A stretch of DNA of 64,000 bases from Mycobacterium sp. Root265 (GCF_001428895.1 NZ_LMJA01000007.1:1-64000), one strand, 5' to 3'; numbered from the stretch's first letter, positions 1 through 7,637 are shown. Notes: a model not told the origin generated them from the sequence alone. Translations and numbers: made by a program.

Positions 1-97
1 CGGCACGCTCGGCGGCAGACAACACAATCTCAGCAGCATGAGGGGTCGGCACAACCCAGATTAACAACTAGATCGTAATTAATGACTCAGGACACTA
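1..97 (-). mobile_element. Probable end of an IS630-like insertion sequence with the first codons of its transposase (cut by window edge)
   Basis: Read on the minus strand, a GTG at 52 opens a frame that runs off the window edge and begins MPTPHAAEIVLSAAERA. This resembles the N-terminus of IS630-family transposases, which commonly start with an IVLSxAER-type stretch. Between this start and the neighbouring acetyltransferase gene lies an AT-richer stretch (53-95) unlike the surrounding GC-rich DNA, beginning GTGTCCTGAGTC next to a TA dinucleotide at 96-97. IS630/Tc1 elements insert at TA. The element would abut, or supply the last base of, the acetyltransferase stop codon. Only 17 codons are visible, so the family is an inference. 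Confidence 0.35.
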
Positions 98-412
98 GGA
101 GTTCTCCAGCAGTTCCAGCACGGCCGGGGTCACCTCGTCGGCGCCGGCCGCGAACTCGTCGTGCTTTTCGATGAACTTCGCCACGAACGGGCATACCGGC
201 ACGATGCGCAGGCCGGCGTTCGACGTCTCGGTCAGGGCGGTCTGGATCAGCTTGCTGGCCAGTCCCTTTCCGCCGAACTTCTCGCCGATCTCGGTGTGGT
301 GGAAGATGCGCTGCCGGTCGTGGTCGACGTATTCGGCGAAGCCGGCGATCTCGTCGCCCTCATAGATCTCGAAGCGGTTCAGCGCCGGTGCGTTCCTGAC
401 GATGTCGGTCAT
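95..412 (-). CDS. Small GNAT-fold N-acetyltransferase (YidJ/COG2388 type)
   Basis: A 105-residue protein of the short GNAT group (Pfam Acetyltransf_CG), which keeps only the acetyl-CoA-binding core. The core is visible as EKFGGKGLASKLI at about residues 44-56, preceded by the FHHTEI strand and followed by VPVCPFVAKFIEKH, the usual C-terminal signature of these mini-acetyltransferases. The acceptor substrate is unknown. The ATG at 412 is chosen because upstream codons lack any family similarity and it lies 7 bases after the stop of the upstream SDR gene, with which it is probably co-transcribed. Its TAG stop sits on the TA dinucleotide where an insertion-sequence end appears to begin, so the natural C-terminus may have been altered by a few residues. 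Confidence 0.85.
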   Translation of the reverse strand: MTDIVRNAPALNRFEIYEGDEIAGFAEYVDHDRQRIFHHTEIGEKFGGKGLASKLIQTALTETSNAGLRIVPVCPFVAKFIEKHDEFAAGADEVTPAVLELLENS

Positions 413-419
413 GGTGTCC

Positions 420-1277
420 TCACGGCCCGGTGTAGCCGGGCGGGTTGGGGGTGTCCACCCACAGGTCGACACCGAGCTCGGAGCCGGGCACACAGTCGTA
501 CACCGACAGGTCGGTGACCCCGGCGTCGAGCAGCACGTCCTCGCACAGCAGGCTCTGGCCGGTGTATTCACGTGCCGGACGGGTGAACACGGCGTAGGCG
601 GCATCGGCGTACACGTCGGGCTTGCGGGCCCGGCCCATCGCCTCGTCGCCGCCGAGCAGGTTCTGCACCGCCGCGGTGGCCACCAGGGTCCGCGGCCACA
701 GCGTGTTGGAGGCGATCTCGGCCTCGCGCATCTCCTCGGCGATGCCGAGCGCGCACAACGTCATCCCGAACTTGGCCATCATGTAGGCGGTCGGGGTGAG
801 CCATTCGGACTCCAGCCTGATCGGCGGGGACAGCGTGAGGATGTGCGGGTTGGTGCGACCCTTCATGTGCGGGATACAGGCCTGCGAGACGGCGTACGTG
901 CCGCGGATCTGGATCCCGTTCATCAGGTCGAAGCGCTTGAGGGGCACCTCCTCGATCGAGCCCAGGTTGATGGCCGAGGCGTTGTTCACGCACAGGTCGA
1001 TACCGCCGAATTGAGCCACGGCTTGATCTACTGCGGAGGCCACCGAGTCACCGTCACGCACATCACCGACGATGGGGAGCGCCTGACCGCCGGCGTCCTC
1101 GATCTCCTTGGCCGCGGTGTAGACGGTGCCTTCCAGCTTGGGGTGCGGTTCTGCCGTCTTGGCCAGCAGCGCGATATTGGCGCCGTCGGCGGCCACCCGC
1201 TTGGCGATGGCCAGACCGATGCCCCGGCTGGCCCCGGAGATGAACATGGTCTTTCCTGACAGCGGAGCTTCACCCAT
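420..1277 (-). CDS. SDR-family oxidoreductase, HSDL2-like (Rv3224-type)
   Basis: A 285-residue short-chain dehydrogenase. The Rossmann nucleotide motif SGASRGIG is at residues 14-21, NNAS at 98-101, and the catalytic Ser/Tyr/Lys are probably S150, Y165 and K169 (YMMAK). Length and the LTLSPPIRLESEWLTPTAY stretch are typical of the hydroxysteroid-dehydrogenase-like-2 group, whose physiological substrate is not settled. The long C-terminal part after residue 230 lacks an SCP2 domain, so this is the short bacterial form. It starts 9 bases after the YbaK stop and is followed closely by a small acetyltransferase, giving a three-gene minus-strand operon divergent from sigH. Confidence 0.88.
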   Translation of the reverse strand: MGEAPLSGKTMFISGASRGIGLAIAKRVAADGANIALLAKTAEPHPKLEGTVYTAAKEIEDAGGQALPIVGDVRDGDSVASAVDQAVAQFGGIDLCVNNASAINLGSIEEVPLKRFDLMNGIQIRGTYAVSQACIPHMKGRTNPHILTLSPPIRLESEWLTPTAYMMAKFGMTLCALGIAEEMREAEIASNTLWPRTLVATAAVQNLLGGDEAMGRARKPDVYADAAYAVFTRPAREYTGQSLLCEDVLLDAGVTDLSVYDCVPGSELGVDLWVDTPNPPGYTGP

Positions 1278-1286
1278 GGCCCAACC

Positions 1287-1778
1287 TTAGATCGCCCGGA
1301 TATCTGCCACGACGCCTTCGGTGAGCCGGACGAGGTCACCGGGCGCCAGCGCGACATCCCAGCCACGCTTGCCCGCGCTGCACAGCACCCGGTCCCATTC
1401 CAGCGCCGAGGAGTCGATCACCGTCGGCAGCGCGCGGCGCTGGCCCAGCGGAGAGATGCCGCCGAGCACATAGCCGGTGGACCGTTCGGCCGCGGCCCGG
1501 TCGGCCATGGCGGCCTTCGGCACGCCGAGGGCGGCGGCCGCGGCCTTCAGCGACAGTTTCGAGGGCACCGGCAGCACCGCCACCGCCAGCCCGTGCGGGA
1601 CGGCCAGCACCAGCGTCTTGAAGATCTGTGCGGGGGCGAGGCCATGTGCCGCGGCCAGTTCGGCGACCGCCTCGTCGCCGAAGGACGCGGCGCGCGGGTC
1701 GTGCTGGTAGCGCAGGATCTCGTGGTCCGCGCCGTCGACGAGCAGCGCGGCGATCGCGGGGGTCGCTGCTCCTGCCAC
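1287..1778 (-). CDS. YbaK/EbsC-type Cys-tRNA(Pro) deacylase
   Basis: A 163-residue single-domain protein of the YbaK/ProX editing family, which hydrolyses Cys mischarged onto tRNA-Pro in trans to prolyl-tRNA synthetase. The conserved lysine in QIFKTLVL (K54) and the glycine loop GGISPLGQRR (106-115) that shape the active pocket are present, so the protein looks functional. GTG at 1778 is the start. It heads the minus-strand operon with the SDR and GNAT genes. The 211 bases to the sigH start form a divergent promoter region. From memory, the M. tuberculosis counterpart is annotated as two short fragments (Rv3224A/B), whereas here the frame is whole. Confidence 0.85.
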   Translation of the reverse strand: MAGAATPAIAALLVDGADHEILRYQHDPRAASFGDEAVAELAAAHGLAPAQIFKTLVLAVPHGLAVAVLPVPSKLSLKAAAAALGVPKAAMADRAAAERSTGYVLGGISPLGQRRALPTVIDSSALEWDRVLCSAGKRGWDVALAPGDLVRLTEGVVADIRAI

Positions 1779-1794
1779 CCGGCCAGACTAGTGC

Positions 1795-1822
1795 GGGAAT
1801 GCAGACCCACCGGGCCGCCGTT
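1795..1822 (+). promoter_or_regulatory. Candidate SigH-type promoter upstream of sigH
   Basis: GGGAAT (1795-1800) is followed, with GGAATG read as the -35 and a 17-base spacer, by CGTT (1819-1822). Mycobacterial SigH promoters have the form GGAAY-N16-18-CGTT, and sigH is known to be autoregulated. The site would give a leader of about 160 bases before the chosen sigH ATG. Confidence 0.45.
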
Positions 1823-1989
1823 GTTGCTTGCATCGACGGAGTCGGGCGCCCTGCGCCCGGGCGATGTCGGTCATTGCCTTTAGGATCGTCAGATAGGGGA
1901 TTTTGGTGCCAACGGCCTGCCTGGATCGTCCGGTGTTCACACTGGAGCTGTTCGGTGATGCCGCAACAGAAGGGACGGTGTCTCCCGCG

Positions 1990-2622
1990 ATGACCGATAT
2001 CGATGAGGCGGCTCGTGCCGCAGAGACAGATGCCGAGCTGACCGCCCGGTTCGAACGCGATGCCATCCCACTGCTCGACCAGCTCTACGGCGGTGCCCTG
2101 CGGATGACCCGCAATCCGGCCGACGCCGAGGATCTGCTGCAGGAGACGATGGTCAAGGCCTATGCCGGCTTCCGATCGTTCCGCGCCGGCACGAACCTCA
2201 AGGCGTGGCTGTACCGGATTCTGACCAACACCTACATCAACAGCTACCGCAAGAAACAGCGGCAGCCTGCCGAGTACCCGACCGAGGAGATCACCGACTG
2301 GCAGCTGGCGGCCAACGCCGAGCACTCGTCGACCGGTCTGCGTTCGGCCGAGGTGGAGGCGCTGGAGGCGCTGCCCGACACCGAGATCAAGGCGGCGCTG
2401 CAGGCCCTGCCCGAAGAGTTCCGGATGGCGGTGTACTACGCCGACGTCGAGGGATTCCCGTACAAGGAGATCGCCGAGATCATGGACACGCCGATCGGCA
2501 CCGTGATGTCGCGGCTGCACCGCGGTAGAAAGCAGTTGCGTGAGTTGCTGGCCGATGTGGCCAGGGACCGTGGATTCATCCGAGACCCACAGCTCGGTGC
2601 GCCCGAGGAGGTTTCGTCATGA
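1990..2622 (+). CDS. sigH: RNA polymerase ECF sigma factor SigH
   Basis: A 210-residue group-4 sigma factor matching mycobacterial SigH almost residue for residue from [18 protein letters not shown] onward. Region 2 contains [17 protein letters not shown] and the -10-reading [11 protein letters not shown] segment. Region 4 contains the helix-turn-helix [20 protein letters not shown]. SigH directs the heat and thiol-oxidative stress response (thioredoxin, mycoredoxin, clpB, sigE, sigB). The ATG at 1990 is preferred because it gives the known N-terminal length. An in-frame extension to 1903 exists but its sequence looks non-coding. It overlaps the downstream anti-sigma gene by ATGA, so the two proteins should be translationally coupled. 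Confidence 0.96.
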   Translation: MTDIDEAARAAETDAELTARFERDAIPLLDQLYGGALRMTRNPADAEDLLQETMVKAYAGFRSFRAGTNLKAWLYRILTNTYINSYRKKQRQPAEYPTEEITDWQLAANAEHSSTGLRSAEVEALEALPDTEIKAALQALPEEFRMAVYYADVEGFPYKEIAEIMDTPIGTVMSRLHRGRKQLRELLADVARDRGFIRDPQLGAPEEVSS

Positions 2623-2921
2623 CCCAGTCACCCGAGGATGAGCGCTGGTCGCCGCCGGTCGGCCCGGTCGATCCCGAGCACCCCGAATGTGCCGCGGTGA
2701 TCGCCGAGGTGTGGACGCTGCTGGACGGCGAATGCACCGCCGAGAGCCGTGACAAGCTCAAGCAGCACCTCGAAGATTGCCCGACCTGCCTGCGCGTCTA
2801 CGGAGTGGAGGAGCGGGTGAAGAACCTGATCGCCAGCAAGTGCCGTGGTGAGCGGGCACCCGAGGGCCTGCGGGCACGGCTGCAGATCGAGATCAGCAGG
2901 ACCACCATCATTCGGGGCTGA
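2619..2921 (+). CDS. rshA: Redox-sensitive zinc-associated anti-sigma factor RshA
   Basis: A 100-residue ZAS-family anti-sigma factor. The signature HxxxCxxC is at H50, C54 and C57 (HLEDCPTC), with further cysteines at C24, C39 and C75. In mycobacteria RshA binds SigH 1:1 under reducing conditions and releases it when the cysteines are oxidised or the protein is phosphorylated. The ATG overlaps the sigH stop (ATGA), the canonical arrangement. A strong terminator hairpin follows 23 bases after its stop codon. No alternative function is plausible given the context. Confidence 0.95.
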   Translation: MTQSPEDERWSPPVGPVDPEHPECAAVIAEVWTLLDGECTAESRDKLKQHLEDCPTCLRVYGVEERVKNLIASKCRGERAPEGLRARLQIEISRTTIIRG

Positions 2922-2944
2922 GCGCCCCGTACACAGCACAAAAC

Positions 2945-2980
2945 AACCGCCCGGGCTCTCTTGCGAGAGCTCGGGCGGTT
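2945..2980. terminator. Bidirectional terminator hairpin between rshA and bL37
   Basis: Two 16-base arms, AACCGCCCGGGCTCTC (2945-2960) and GAGAGCTCGGGCGGTT (2965-2980), pair with one G-U position around a TTGC loop. The right side continues TTGTT. It lies between convergent genes (rshA on plus, bL37 on minus), so it can serve both. Confidence 0.85.
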
Positions 2981-3016
2981 TGTTGCGTGCAGCCCCGTGG
3001 GGGCTACGACAACGCG

Positions 3017-3091
3017 TCAGGCGTTGGGACGACGGCCGTGGTTGGCCTTCGAGTGCTTGCGGTCGCGCTTCTTGCGGCCTCGCTTGGCCAT
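3017..3091 (-). CDS. Ribosomal protein bL37, 24 residues
   Basis: The minus strand encodes MAKRGRKKRDRKHSKANHGR followed by RPNA and a TGA stop: 24 residues, ten of them Lys or Arg. This corresponds to bL37, the tiny actinobacterial large-subunit protein seen in mycobacterial ribosome structures, where it sits at the 23S rRNA near the exit-tunnel side. A good Shine-Dalgarno (GGAGG) lies 7 bases before the ATG. The gene is short enough to be missed by automatic calling. It is convergent with rshA across a shared terminator and divergent from the biotinyl-protein gene at 3250. Confidence 0.9.
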   Translation of the reverse strand: MAKRGRKKRDRKHSKANHGRRPNA

Positions 3092-3249
3092 GGTGAACCT
3101 CCGGATCAGATGAATACTTGAGGCCCAGTATCTCATGCCGGACGGACTGCTTTTCCCGCGTGGTATTCGATGCGTCTTTTCCGGTTGTGGTTCGATATAG
3201 GCCGGTCGGCGGAACAGCAGCCAGCCAAAGCGACGTGAGTGGGGTGAAG

Positions 3250-3465
3250 ATGGCCGAGGATGTTCGCGCAGAGATCGTGGCCAGCGTGCTGGAGGTCGTT
3301 GTGCAGAAGGGCGACCAGATCGGTGCGGGCGACACCCTGGTGCTGCTGGAGTCCATGAAGATGGAGATCCCGGTGCTGGCGGAGGTCGCGGGCACCATCA
3401 CCGAGGTGAGTGTCTCGGTGGGTGACGTCATCCAGGCCGGCGACCTCATCGCGGTGATCAGCTAG
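3250..3465 (+). CDS. Small biotinylated (biotinyl-lipoyl attachment) protein, TB7.3-like
   Basis: A 71-residue stand-alone biotinyl/lipoyl domain corresponding to Rv3221c (BTB7.3). The biotin-accepting lysine is in ESMKMEIP near the middle of the sequence, and the second half (GTITEVSVSVGDVIQAGDLI) forms the matching hammerhead strands. The family is found in actinobacteria as a free biotin protein. Its carboxylase partner is not established, and none is encoded nearby. The ATG at 3250 gives exactly the known family length; the in-frame sequence before it is not conserved. The pdtaS sensor kinase starts 20 bases after its stop, suggesting co-transcription. Confidence 0.93.
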   Translation: MAEDVRAEIVASVLEVVVQKGDQIGAGDTLVLLESMKMEIPVLAEVAGTITEVSVSVGDVIQAGDLIAVIS

Positions 3466-3485
3466 CTCGTCTGCGGTAACGGCTC

Positions 3486-4982
3486 ATGTCGACTCTCGGC
3501 GATCTGCTCGCCGAGCACACCGTTCTTCCCGGTAACGCCGTCGACCATCTGCACGCTGTGGTCGGCGAGTGGCAACTGCTGGCCGACCTGTCCTTCGCCG
3601 ACTACCTGATGTGGGTGCGCAGCGATGACGAGGTCCTCGTGTGCGTGGCGCAGGTGCGGCCCAACACCGCCTCCACCATGCTGCTGGCCGACGCCGTCGG
3701 CACCGCCACCGCCGCCGCGGAGATGCCGGTGGTGCGCGCCGCGTTCGACTCCGGTGCGATCGGCCGGGAGAGCGATGTCAGCCAGCCCCGCGGGGACGGC
3801 CAGTGGCTGAACGTGGAGGCCGTGCCGGTGCGGCACGCCGATCGCGTCGTCGCCGTGCTCACCCATCAGACCGCGCTGGCCGAGGGCCGGACGTCCAGTC
3901 CGCTGGAGCGCGCCTACCTCGACTGCGCCGCCGACCTGCTGCACATGCTCAGCGACGGCACCTTCCCGAACGTCGGTGACCTGCCGATGTCGCGGTCCAG
4001 CCCACGCGTCGGCGACGGCTTCATCCGGCTCGGGGTGGCCGGGGAGGTCGCGTTCGCCAGCCCCAATGCCATTTCCGCGTATCACCGGATGGGCTTCGCC
4101 GCCGAACTCGAGGGGCACAACCTCGTCACGGTCACCCGCCCGCTGATCTCCGATCCCTTCGAGGCCCAGGAACTGGCCGAACATGTGCGTGACTCGCTGG
4201 CGGGCGGGTCGAGCATGCGCATGGAGGTCGACGCCGGCGGTGCCGCGGTGCTGCTGCGCACGATCCCGCTGCAGGTGGGCGGCGCGGCCGCCGGCGCGGC
4301 GGTGTTGATCCGTGACGTCACCGAGGTCAAACGGCGCGACCGCGCCCTGTTGTCCAAGGACGCGACGATCCGCGAGATCCACCACCGGGTGAAGAACAAC
4401 CTGCAGACCGTCGCCGCGTTGCTGCGCCTGCAGGCCCGCCGGACCAACAACGCCGAGGGGCGGGAGGCGCTCATCGAGTCGGTGCGCCGGGTGTCGTCCA
4501 TCGCGCTGGTGCACGATGCGCTGTCCATGTCGGTCGACGAAGAGGTCAACCTCGACCAGGTGGTGGACCGGATCCTGCCGATCATGAACGACGTCGCCTC
4601 GGTGGACACCCCGATTCGGATCACCCGCGACGGCGACCTCGGTGTGCTCGACGCCGACCGGGCCACCGCGCTGATCATGGTGATCACCGAACTGGTGCAG
4701 AACGCGTTGGAACACGCCTTCGACGGCGATGTGAAGAAGGGGTCGGTGACCATCCGGGCCGAGCGTTCGGCGCGCTGGCTCGACGTCGTCGTGCATGACG
4801 ACGGCCGCGGGCTACCGGAGGGTTTCAGCCTGGAGAAGTCCGACCGGCTCGGCCTGCAGATCGTGCGCACGCTGGTCTCGGCGGAACTGGACGGCTCGCT
4901 CGGCATGCACGATGTGGACTCCGGCGGTACCGATGTGGTGCTGCGGGTGCCGATCGGGCGGCACCGCAGAGCCGCGATCTAG
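3486..4982 (+). CDS. pdtaS: Cytosolic sensor histidine kinase PdtaS
   Basis: A 498-residue histidine kinase with no membrane segments, equivalent to Rv3220c. The N-terminal GAF-like domain (about 1-155) and PAS-like domain (about 170-280) are followed by a HisKA_2 dimerisation helix with the phosphoacceptor in EIHHRVKNNLQT (H299/H300). The HATPase domain has N-box TELVQNALEHAF (401-412) and DDGRGLPEGF (438-447). PdtaS phosphorylates PdtaR, an ANTAR-domain antiterminator encoded elsewhere, and has been linked to copper and nitric-oxide responses. A perfect 16-bp hairpin after the gene separates it from whiB1, which converges on it. Confidence 0.94.
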   Translation: MSTLGDLLAEHTVLPGNAVDHLHAVVGEWQLLADLSFADYLMWVRSDDEVLVCVAQVRPNTASTMLLADAVGTATAAAEMPVVRAAFDSGAIGRESDVSQPRGDGQWLNVEAVPVRHADRVVAVLTHQTALAEGRTSSPLERAYLDCAADLLHMLSDGTFPNVGDLPMSRSSPRVGDGFIRLGVAGEVAFASPNAISAYHRMGFAAELEGHNLVTVTRPLISDPFEAQELAEHVRDSLAGGSSMRMEVDAGGAAVLLRTIPLQVGGAAAGAAVLIRDVTEVKRRDRALLSKDATIREIHHRVKNNLQTVAALLRLQARRTNNAEGREALIESVRRVSSIALVHDALSMSVDEEVNLDQVVDRILPIMNDVASVDTPIRITRDGDLGVLDADRATALIMVITELVQNALEHAFDGDVKKGSVTIRAERSARWLDVVVHDDGRGLPEGFSLEKSDRLGLQIVRTLVSAELDGSLGMHDVDSGGTDVVLRVPIGRHRRAAI

Positions 4983-5053
4983 TGCCGAAGCGCCGCGAAA
5001 TGTGATGCGGCGCACAATGACTGGTGGCTCACAATGGGGCCCATACGCAAAAA

Positions 5054-5090
5054 GACTGCGGCCCCGACAATTGCTGTCGGGGCCGCAGTC
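5054..5090. terminator. Perfect 16-bp terminator hairpin between pdtaS and whiB1
   Basis: GACTGCGGCCCCGACA (5054-5069) and TGTCGGGGCCGCAGTC (5075-5090) are exact complements around a 5-base loop. The five A residues just before it on the plus strand (5049-5053) become a U tract on the minus strand, so it is a canonical intrinsic terminator for whiB1. It may also stop plus-strand transcripts from pdtaS. Confidence 0.88.
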
Positions 5091-5107
5091 GATGTCTTGC
5101 GGGGGAC

Positions 5108-5362
5108 CTAGACGCTGGTGCGTGCCTTGGTCCGCGCGTTGCGACGCTTGAGCGCGCGACGCTCGTCCTCGCTCATGCCACCCCACACGCCGGCATCCTG
5201 ACCGGACTCGAGTGCCCAGCTCAGGCACTCGGTGGTTACCGGGCAACGGTTGCAGACGAGCTTCGCATCGGCGATCTGGGCGAGTGCCGGGCCGCTGTTT
5301 CCCACCGGGAAGAACAGTTCCGGATCCTCATCGCGACAGACCGCCTTGTGACGCCAATCCAT
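5108..5362 (-). CDS. whiB1: WhiB1, essential [4Fe-4S] NO-responsive transcription factor
   Basis: An 84-residue Wbl protein. The four cluster ligands are C9, C37, C40 and C46 (CxxC plus outer cysteines), followed by the GVWGG turn at 58-62 and a basic C-terminal tail (RRALKRRNARTKAR) for DNA contact. WhiB1 binds the sigma-A C-terminal domain when its 4Fe-4S cluster is intact, and nitrosylation of the cluster changes its DNA binding. The ATG at 5362 gives the exact family length. The 256 bases upstream carry a recognisable promoter and Crp-type site. A strong terminator follows the stop. Confidence 0.97.
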   Translation of the reverse strand: MDWRHKAVCRDEDPELFFPVGNSGPALAQIADAKLVCNRCPVTTECLSWALESGQDAGVWGGMSEDERRALKRRNARTKARTSV

Positions 5363-5466
5363 GCTTCCATCTCCTAATCAAGTCGTTACAGTGGCGCTAC
5401 AAAGACACCCTGAGTTTTTTCGGCTGTTAACGCGCACACATCAAATGTTTCTGCGCTGTTGCGTCC

Positions 5467-5527
5467 AATGCTTTCACAGGCTGAACAGATGTCAATAGAA
5501 GTGCGTTAACACGTGGGCAATGTCACT
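5467..5527 (-). promoter_or_regulatory. whiB1 promoter with Crp-type activator site
   Basis: On the minus strand AGTGACATTGCCCACG (5512-5527) closely resembles the Crp (Rv3676) site I recall upstream of M. tuberculosis whiB1. Downstream is TTGACA (5490-5495) and, after 17 bases, AGCATT (5467-5472) as a weak -10. With a start near 5460, the Crp site would be centred about 59 bases upstream, matching the class-I activation position reported for whiB1. The boxes are seen; the start site is inferred. Confidence 0.6.
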
Positions 5528-5618
5528 GCGGTACCGGGTTACCAGTCCGCTCACTCGTTTGTACTACACTCAACTCACTTGCGCTCTAAATTTATGCTGC
5601 TCACAGCGAATTCGCAGG

Positions 5619-6566
5619 TCAAGCGGTTTCGGCAGTAGGCGCCACCACGCACAGCGCATCCGGAACCGAAGTAAAAGTCATCGCATCACGTAATCCGATG
5701 TAGTCGCCGTCGATCTGGCAAGCCACCGGTGTGTCACTGGTCACCCGCAGCCACGCCAGGTCGTCTTCCCGGATCAGATGGGGTGCTTCGATATTCGGTT
5801 TGGCCGACAGCATCCGGCGCACCAGGCCGAGATTGCGCCATACATTCATATTGGTGATCGCGAATACCCCGAGCCCGGTCTCGAAGGTCGTCCCCGGGTT
5901 CGTCCACACCGGCCGGGCGTTCGCGTACGTCCACGGGCTGGAATTCGACACGAACGCGAAGTGCACGCCGGACTGGGCCTCGCGGCCGGGCAGTTCGACG
6001 GTCAGCAGCGGCTCCCTGCGGGCGCTGGCCAGCATTTCGCGAATCGCCACCCTGATGTACCGGGATGCGGTCACGGTGCGGCCCTTGGCCCGCTGAGCCT
6101 CCACCGCGGCCACCACGTCGCCGTCGACGCCCATGCCCGCGGTGAACACGCCCCACCGCTCACCGCAGTTCATCAGGCCGATGCGGCGCCACGGCGCCCC
6201 GCGGCGGTAATCGCCGAGCAGATCGACGAGCTGGTTGGTGGCCACGACGGGGTCCGGGCTGATGCCCAGCGAGCGGGCGAAGACGTTGGCCGATCCGCCC
6301 GGCACCACCCCGACCGCGGGGGTGCGTTCGGAAGGCTCCTGCAGCACGCCGTTGACCACTTCGTTCACCGTGCCGTCGCCGCCGTGCACGATCAGCACGT
6401 CGATCCCGTCGCGGGTGGCTTGGTGGCCGATCTCGATGGCATGGCCTCGGTGATCGGTGTGGATCACGGTCAGATCGACGCGGCTTTCCAGCGCGTGAGC
6501 CAGCAGGTCACGTCCCGCCGGGGTCGTCGATGTCGCGTTCGGGTTGACGATCAGCACGGCACGCAC
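5619..6566 (-). CDS. Diacylglycerol/lipid kinase family protein (Rv3218-like)
   Basis: A 315-residue DAGK-catalytic-domain protein. The nucleotide-binding motif GGDGTVNEV begins at residue 62, and the conserved GVVPGGSANVFARSLG segment follows. The C-terminal half (CQIDGDYIG region) carries the beta-sandwich typical of YegS/DgkB-like lipid kinases. It should phosphorylate a diacylglycerol or related lipid at the inner membrane face; which lipid is not evident. GTG at 6566 is the start. It ends 256 bases upstream of whiB1 on the same strand and corresponds to Rv3218. The next gene upstream belongs to an accessory block, so this gene marks one border of an insertion relative to M. tuberculosis. 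Confidence 0.85.
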   Translation of the reverse strand: MRAVLIVNPNATSTTPAGRDLLAHALESRVDLTVIHTDHRGHAIEIGHQATRDGIDVLIVHGGDGTVNEVVNGVLQEPSERTPAVGVVPGGSANVFARSLGISPDPVVATNQLVDLLGDYRRGAPWRRIGLMNCGERWGVFTAGMGVDGDVVAAVEAQRAKGRTVTASRYIRVAIREMLASARREPLLTVELPGREAQSGVHFAFVSNSSPWTYANARPVWTNPGTTFETGLGVFAITNMNVWRNLGLVRRMLSAKPNIEAPHLIREDDLAWLRVTSDTPVACQIDGDYIGLRDAMTFTSVPDALCVVAPTAETA

Positions 6567-6710
6567 GGGGACCCAGCCTAACCGCGAATCCGCCGGGGGC
6601 GAATCGGCCTGCGCAACGCAGGGTGAGCAGTCGGCGCATTTCCGGTGATCATCGGGTGAATATCCGGGCCCCCGATACCGTTGGCGTTCAAGCCCGTTCG
6701 GTGACCCAGG

Positions 6711-7223
6711 TCAGTGCGCGCCCGCGGCGTCGGGCAGCAGTGCCGGGCAGGCGCCGAACAGATCGGTGGTCAGTTCGAAATGCCACGTCTCGTTGGCGTA
6801 GATCTGGCACAGCCCGAACCGCGGCCCGTTGGCGATCATCCACCGGTCGGCGCCGGGTCCGCCGATGTCCACCGCCGCGCCCACCACATGCCGCGACTGT
6901 TCGGGAGTCTGCACGTACTGCCGGGCCGCGGGGTAACTGCCGTAGGTCACGATGGCGTCGTCGAGCAGCTGCTGCTGGAACTCCGGCGAGCGCCACCCGG
7001 ACGTCACGGTCACGGTGACGCCCTCGGCCGCCGCCGCCGAGGTGGCGTTCTGCACCGCCGCCAGCAGGGTGGGGTCCAGCCGGCCGATGGCGGGATCGGC
7101 CACGTCGAAGGCGGTCAGCGGCGCGCTGTCCGTCGCGGTCTCACCGGCAGGTTCGGCATGAGACAGCGGCGCCGACAGCACGGCTGCGACGGCCATGGCC
7201 GCCACGATCAGCACGAAACGCAT
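6711..7223 (-). CDS. Secreted M15-family (VanY-like) D,D-carboxypeptidase
   Basis: A 170-residue exported metallopeptidase. The first ~23 residues form a signal peptide (hydrophobic core VLIVAAMAVAAVLSA, cleavage near SHA-EP). The M15B zinc motif SxHxxGxAxD is present (H112, D119), with the second motif ExWH at E145/H148 and the substrate-side arginine in SGWRS (R78). Such enzymes trim D-Ala from peptidoglycan stems. The gene starts 9 bases after the YchJ stop, probably in an operon with it and the LysR gene. I see no resistance genes nearby, so a housekeeping cell-wall role is more likely than glycopeptide resistance. Confidence 0.82.
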   Translation of the reverse strand: MRFVLIVAAMAVAAVLSAPLSHAEPAGETATDSAPLTAFDVADPAIGRLDPTLLAAVQNATSAAAAEGVTVTVTSGWRSPEFQQQLLDDAIVTYGSYPAARQYVQTPEQSRHVVGAAVDIGGPGADRWMIANGPRFGLCQIYANETWHFELTTDLFGACPALLPDAAGAH

Positions 7224-7232
7224 CAGGCCAGT

Positions 7233-7637
7233 TTACGGACCGCGCCCGATCTCCCCGTCCACATAGCGCCAGGAGCCGTCGCGGCCCCGGCGGAAACGGC
7301 TGCGTTCGTGCAGGATGTGCCGCTTTCCGTCCTGCAGGTACTCGGCGCGGAATTCGACGATCCCGGTGTCGTCGTCGGCGCCACCGGCCTCGGTGTCCAC
7401 GATCTGCAGGCGGCGCCAGGTGATCTGGTCGTCGAGGTCCAGCCGCGCGGGCCGGGTGCCGGGATGCCAGCTGCTCAGCAGGTAGTCGGCGCGACCGCGC
7501 GCGAAAGCGCTGAACCGCGAACGCATCAGCGCCTCGGCGGTTCCGGCAACCACCGTCCCGTCGTGTAGCGGTCCGCAACAGTCGCGGTAGGCCTGCCCGG
7601 ATCCGCAGGGGCAGGGGCCGGTATCAGCCGCGGACAT
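7233..7637 (-). CDS. YchJ-family (UPF0225) SEC-C motif protein
   Basis: A 134-residue YchJ-like protein. The N-terminal SEC-C zinc motif CPCGSGQAYRDCCG supplies C9, C11, C20 and C21. The rest is the NTF2-like YchJ domain with the family signature ALMRSRFSAFARGRADYL and a C-terminal HERSRFRR segment. The biochemical role of YchJ is not established. Here it overlaps the end of the LysR gene by 14 bases and is followed by an exported carboxypeptidase, which suggests co-transcription but gives no clear functional clue. Confidence 0.85.
   Translation of the reverse strand: MSAADTGPCPCGSGQAYRDCCGPLHDGTVVAGTAEALMRSRFSAFARGRADYLLSSWHPGTRPARLDLDDQITWRRLQIVDTEAGGADDDTGIVEFRAEYLQDGKRHILHERSRFRRGRDGSWRYVDGEIGRGP

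Noticed and set aside
1903-1989. N-terminal extension of sigH from an upstream GTG
   Set aside because: The extra 29 residues have no similarity to SigH proteins, and starting at 1990 gives the usual length. A longer form cannot be strictly excluded.
3462-4796. Long minus-strand open frame opposite pdtaS (444 codons)
   Set aside because: It is the high-GC mirror of pdtaS, rich in His/Arg/Gly/Val with no homology. The plus frame has a full histidine-kinase domain set. The same applies to the mirrors opposite caiB, adnB and uvrD2.
6711-7223. VanY-type glycopeptide resistance gene
   Set aside because: No vanHAX or two-component genes are nearby. Secreted M15 carboxypeptidases are common in actinobacteria as cell-wall enzymes.
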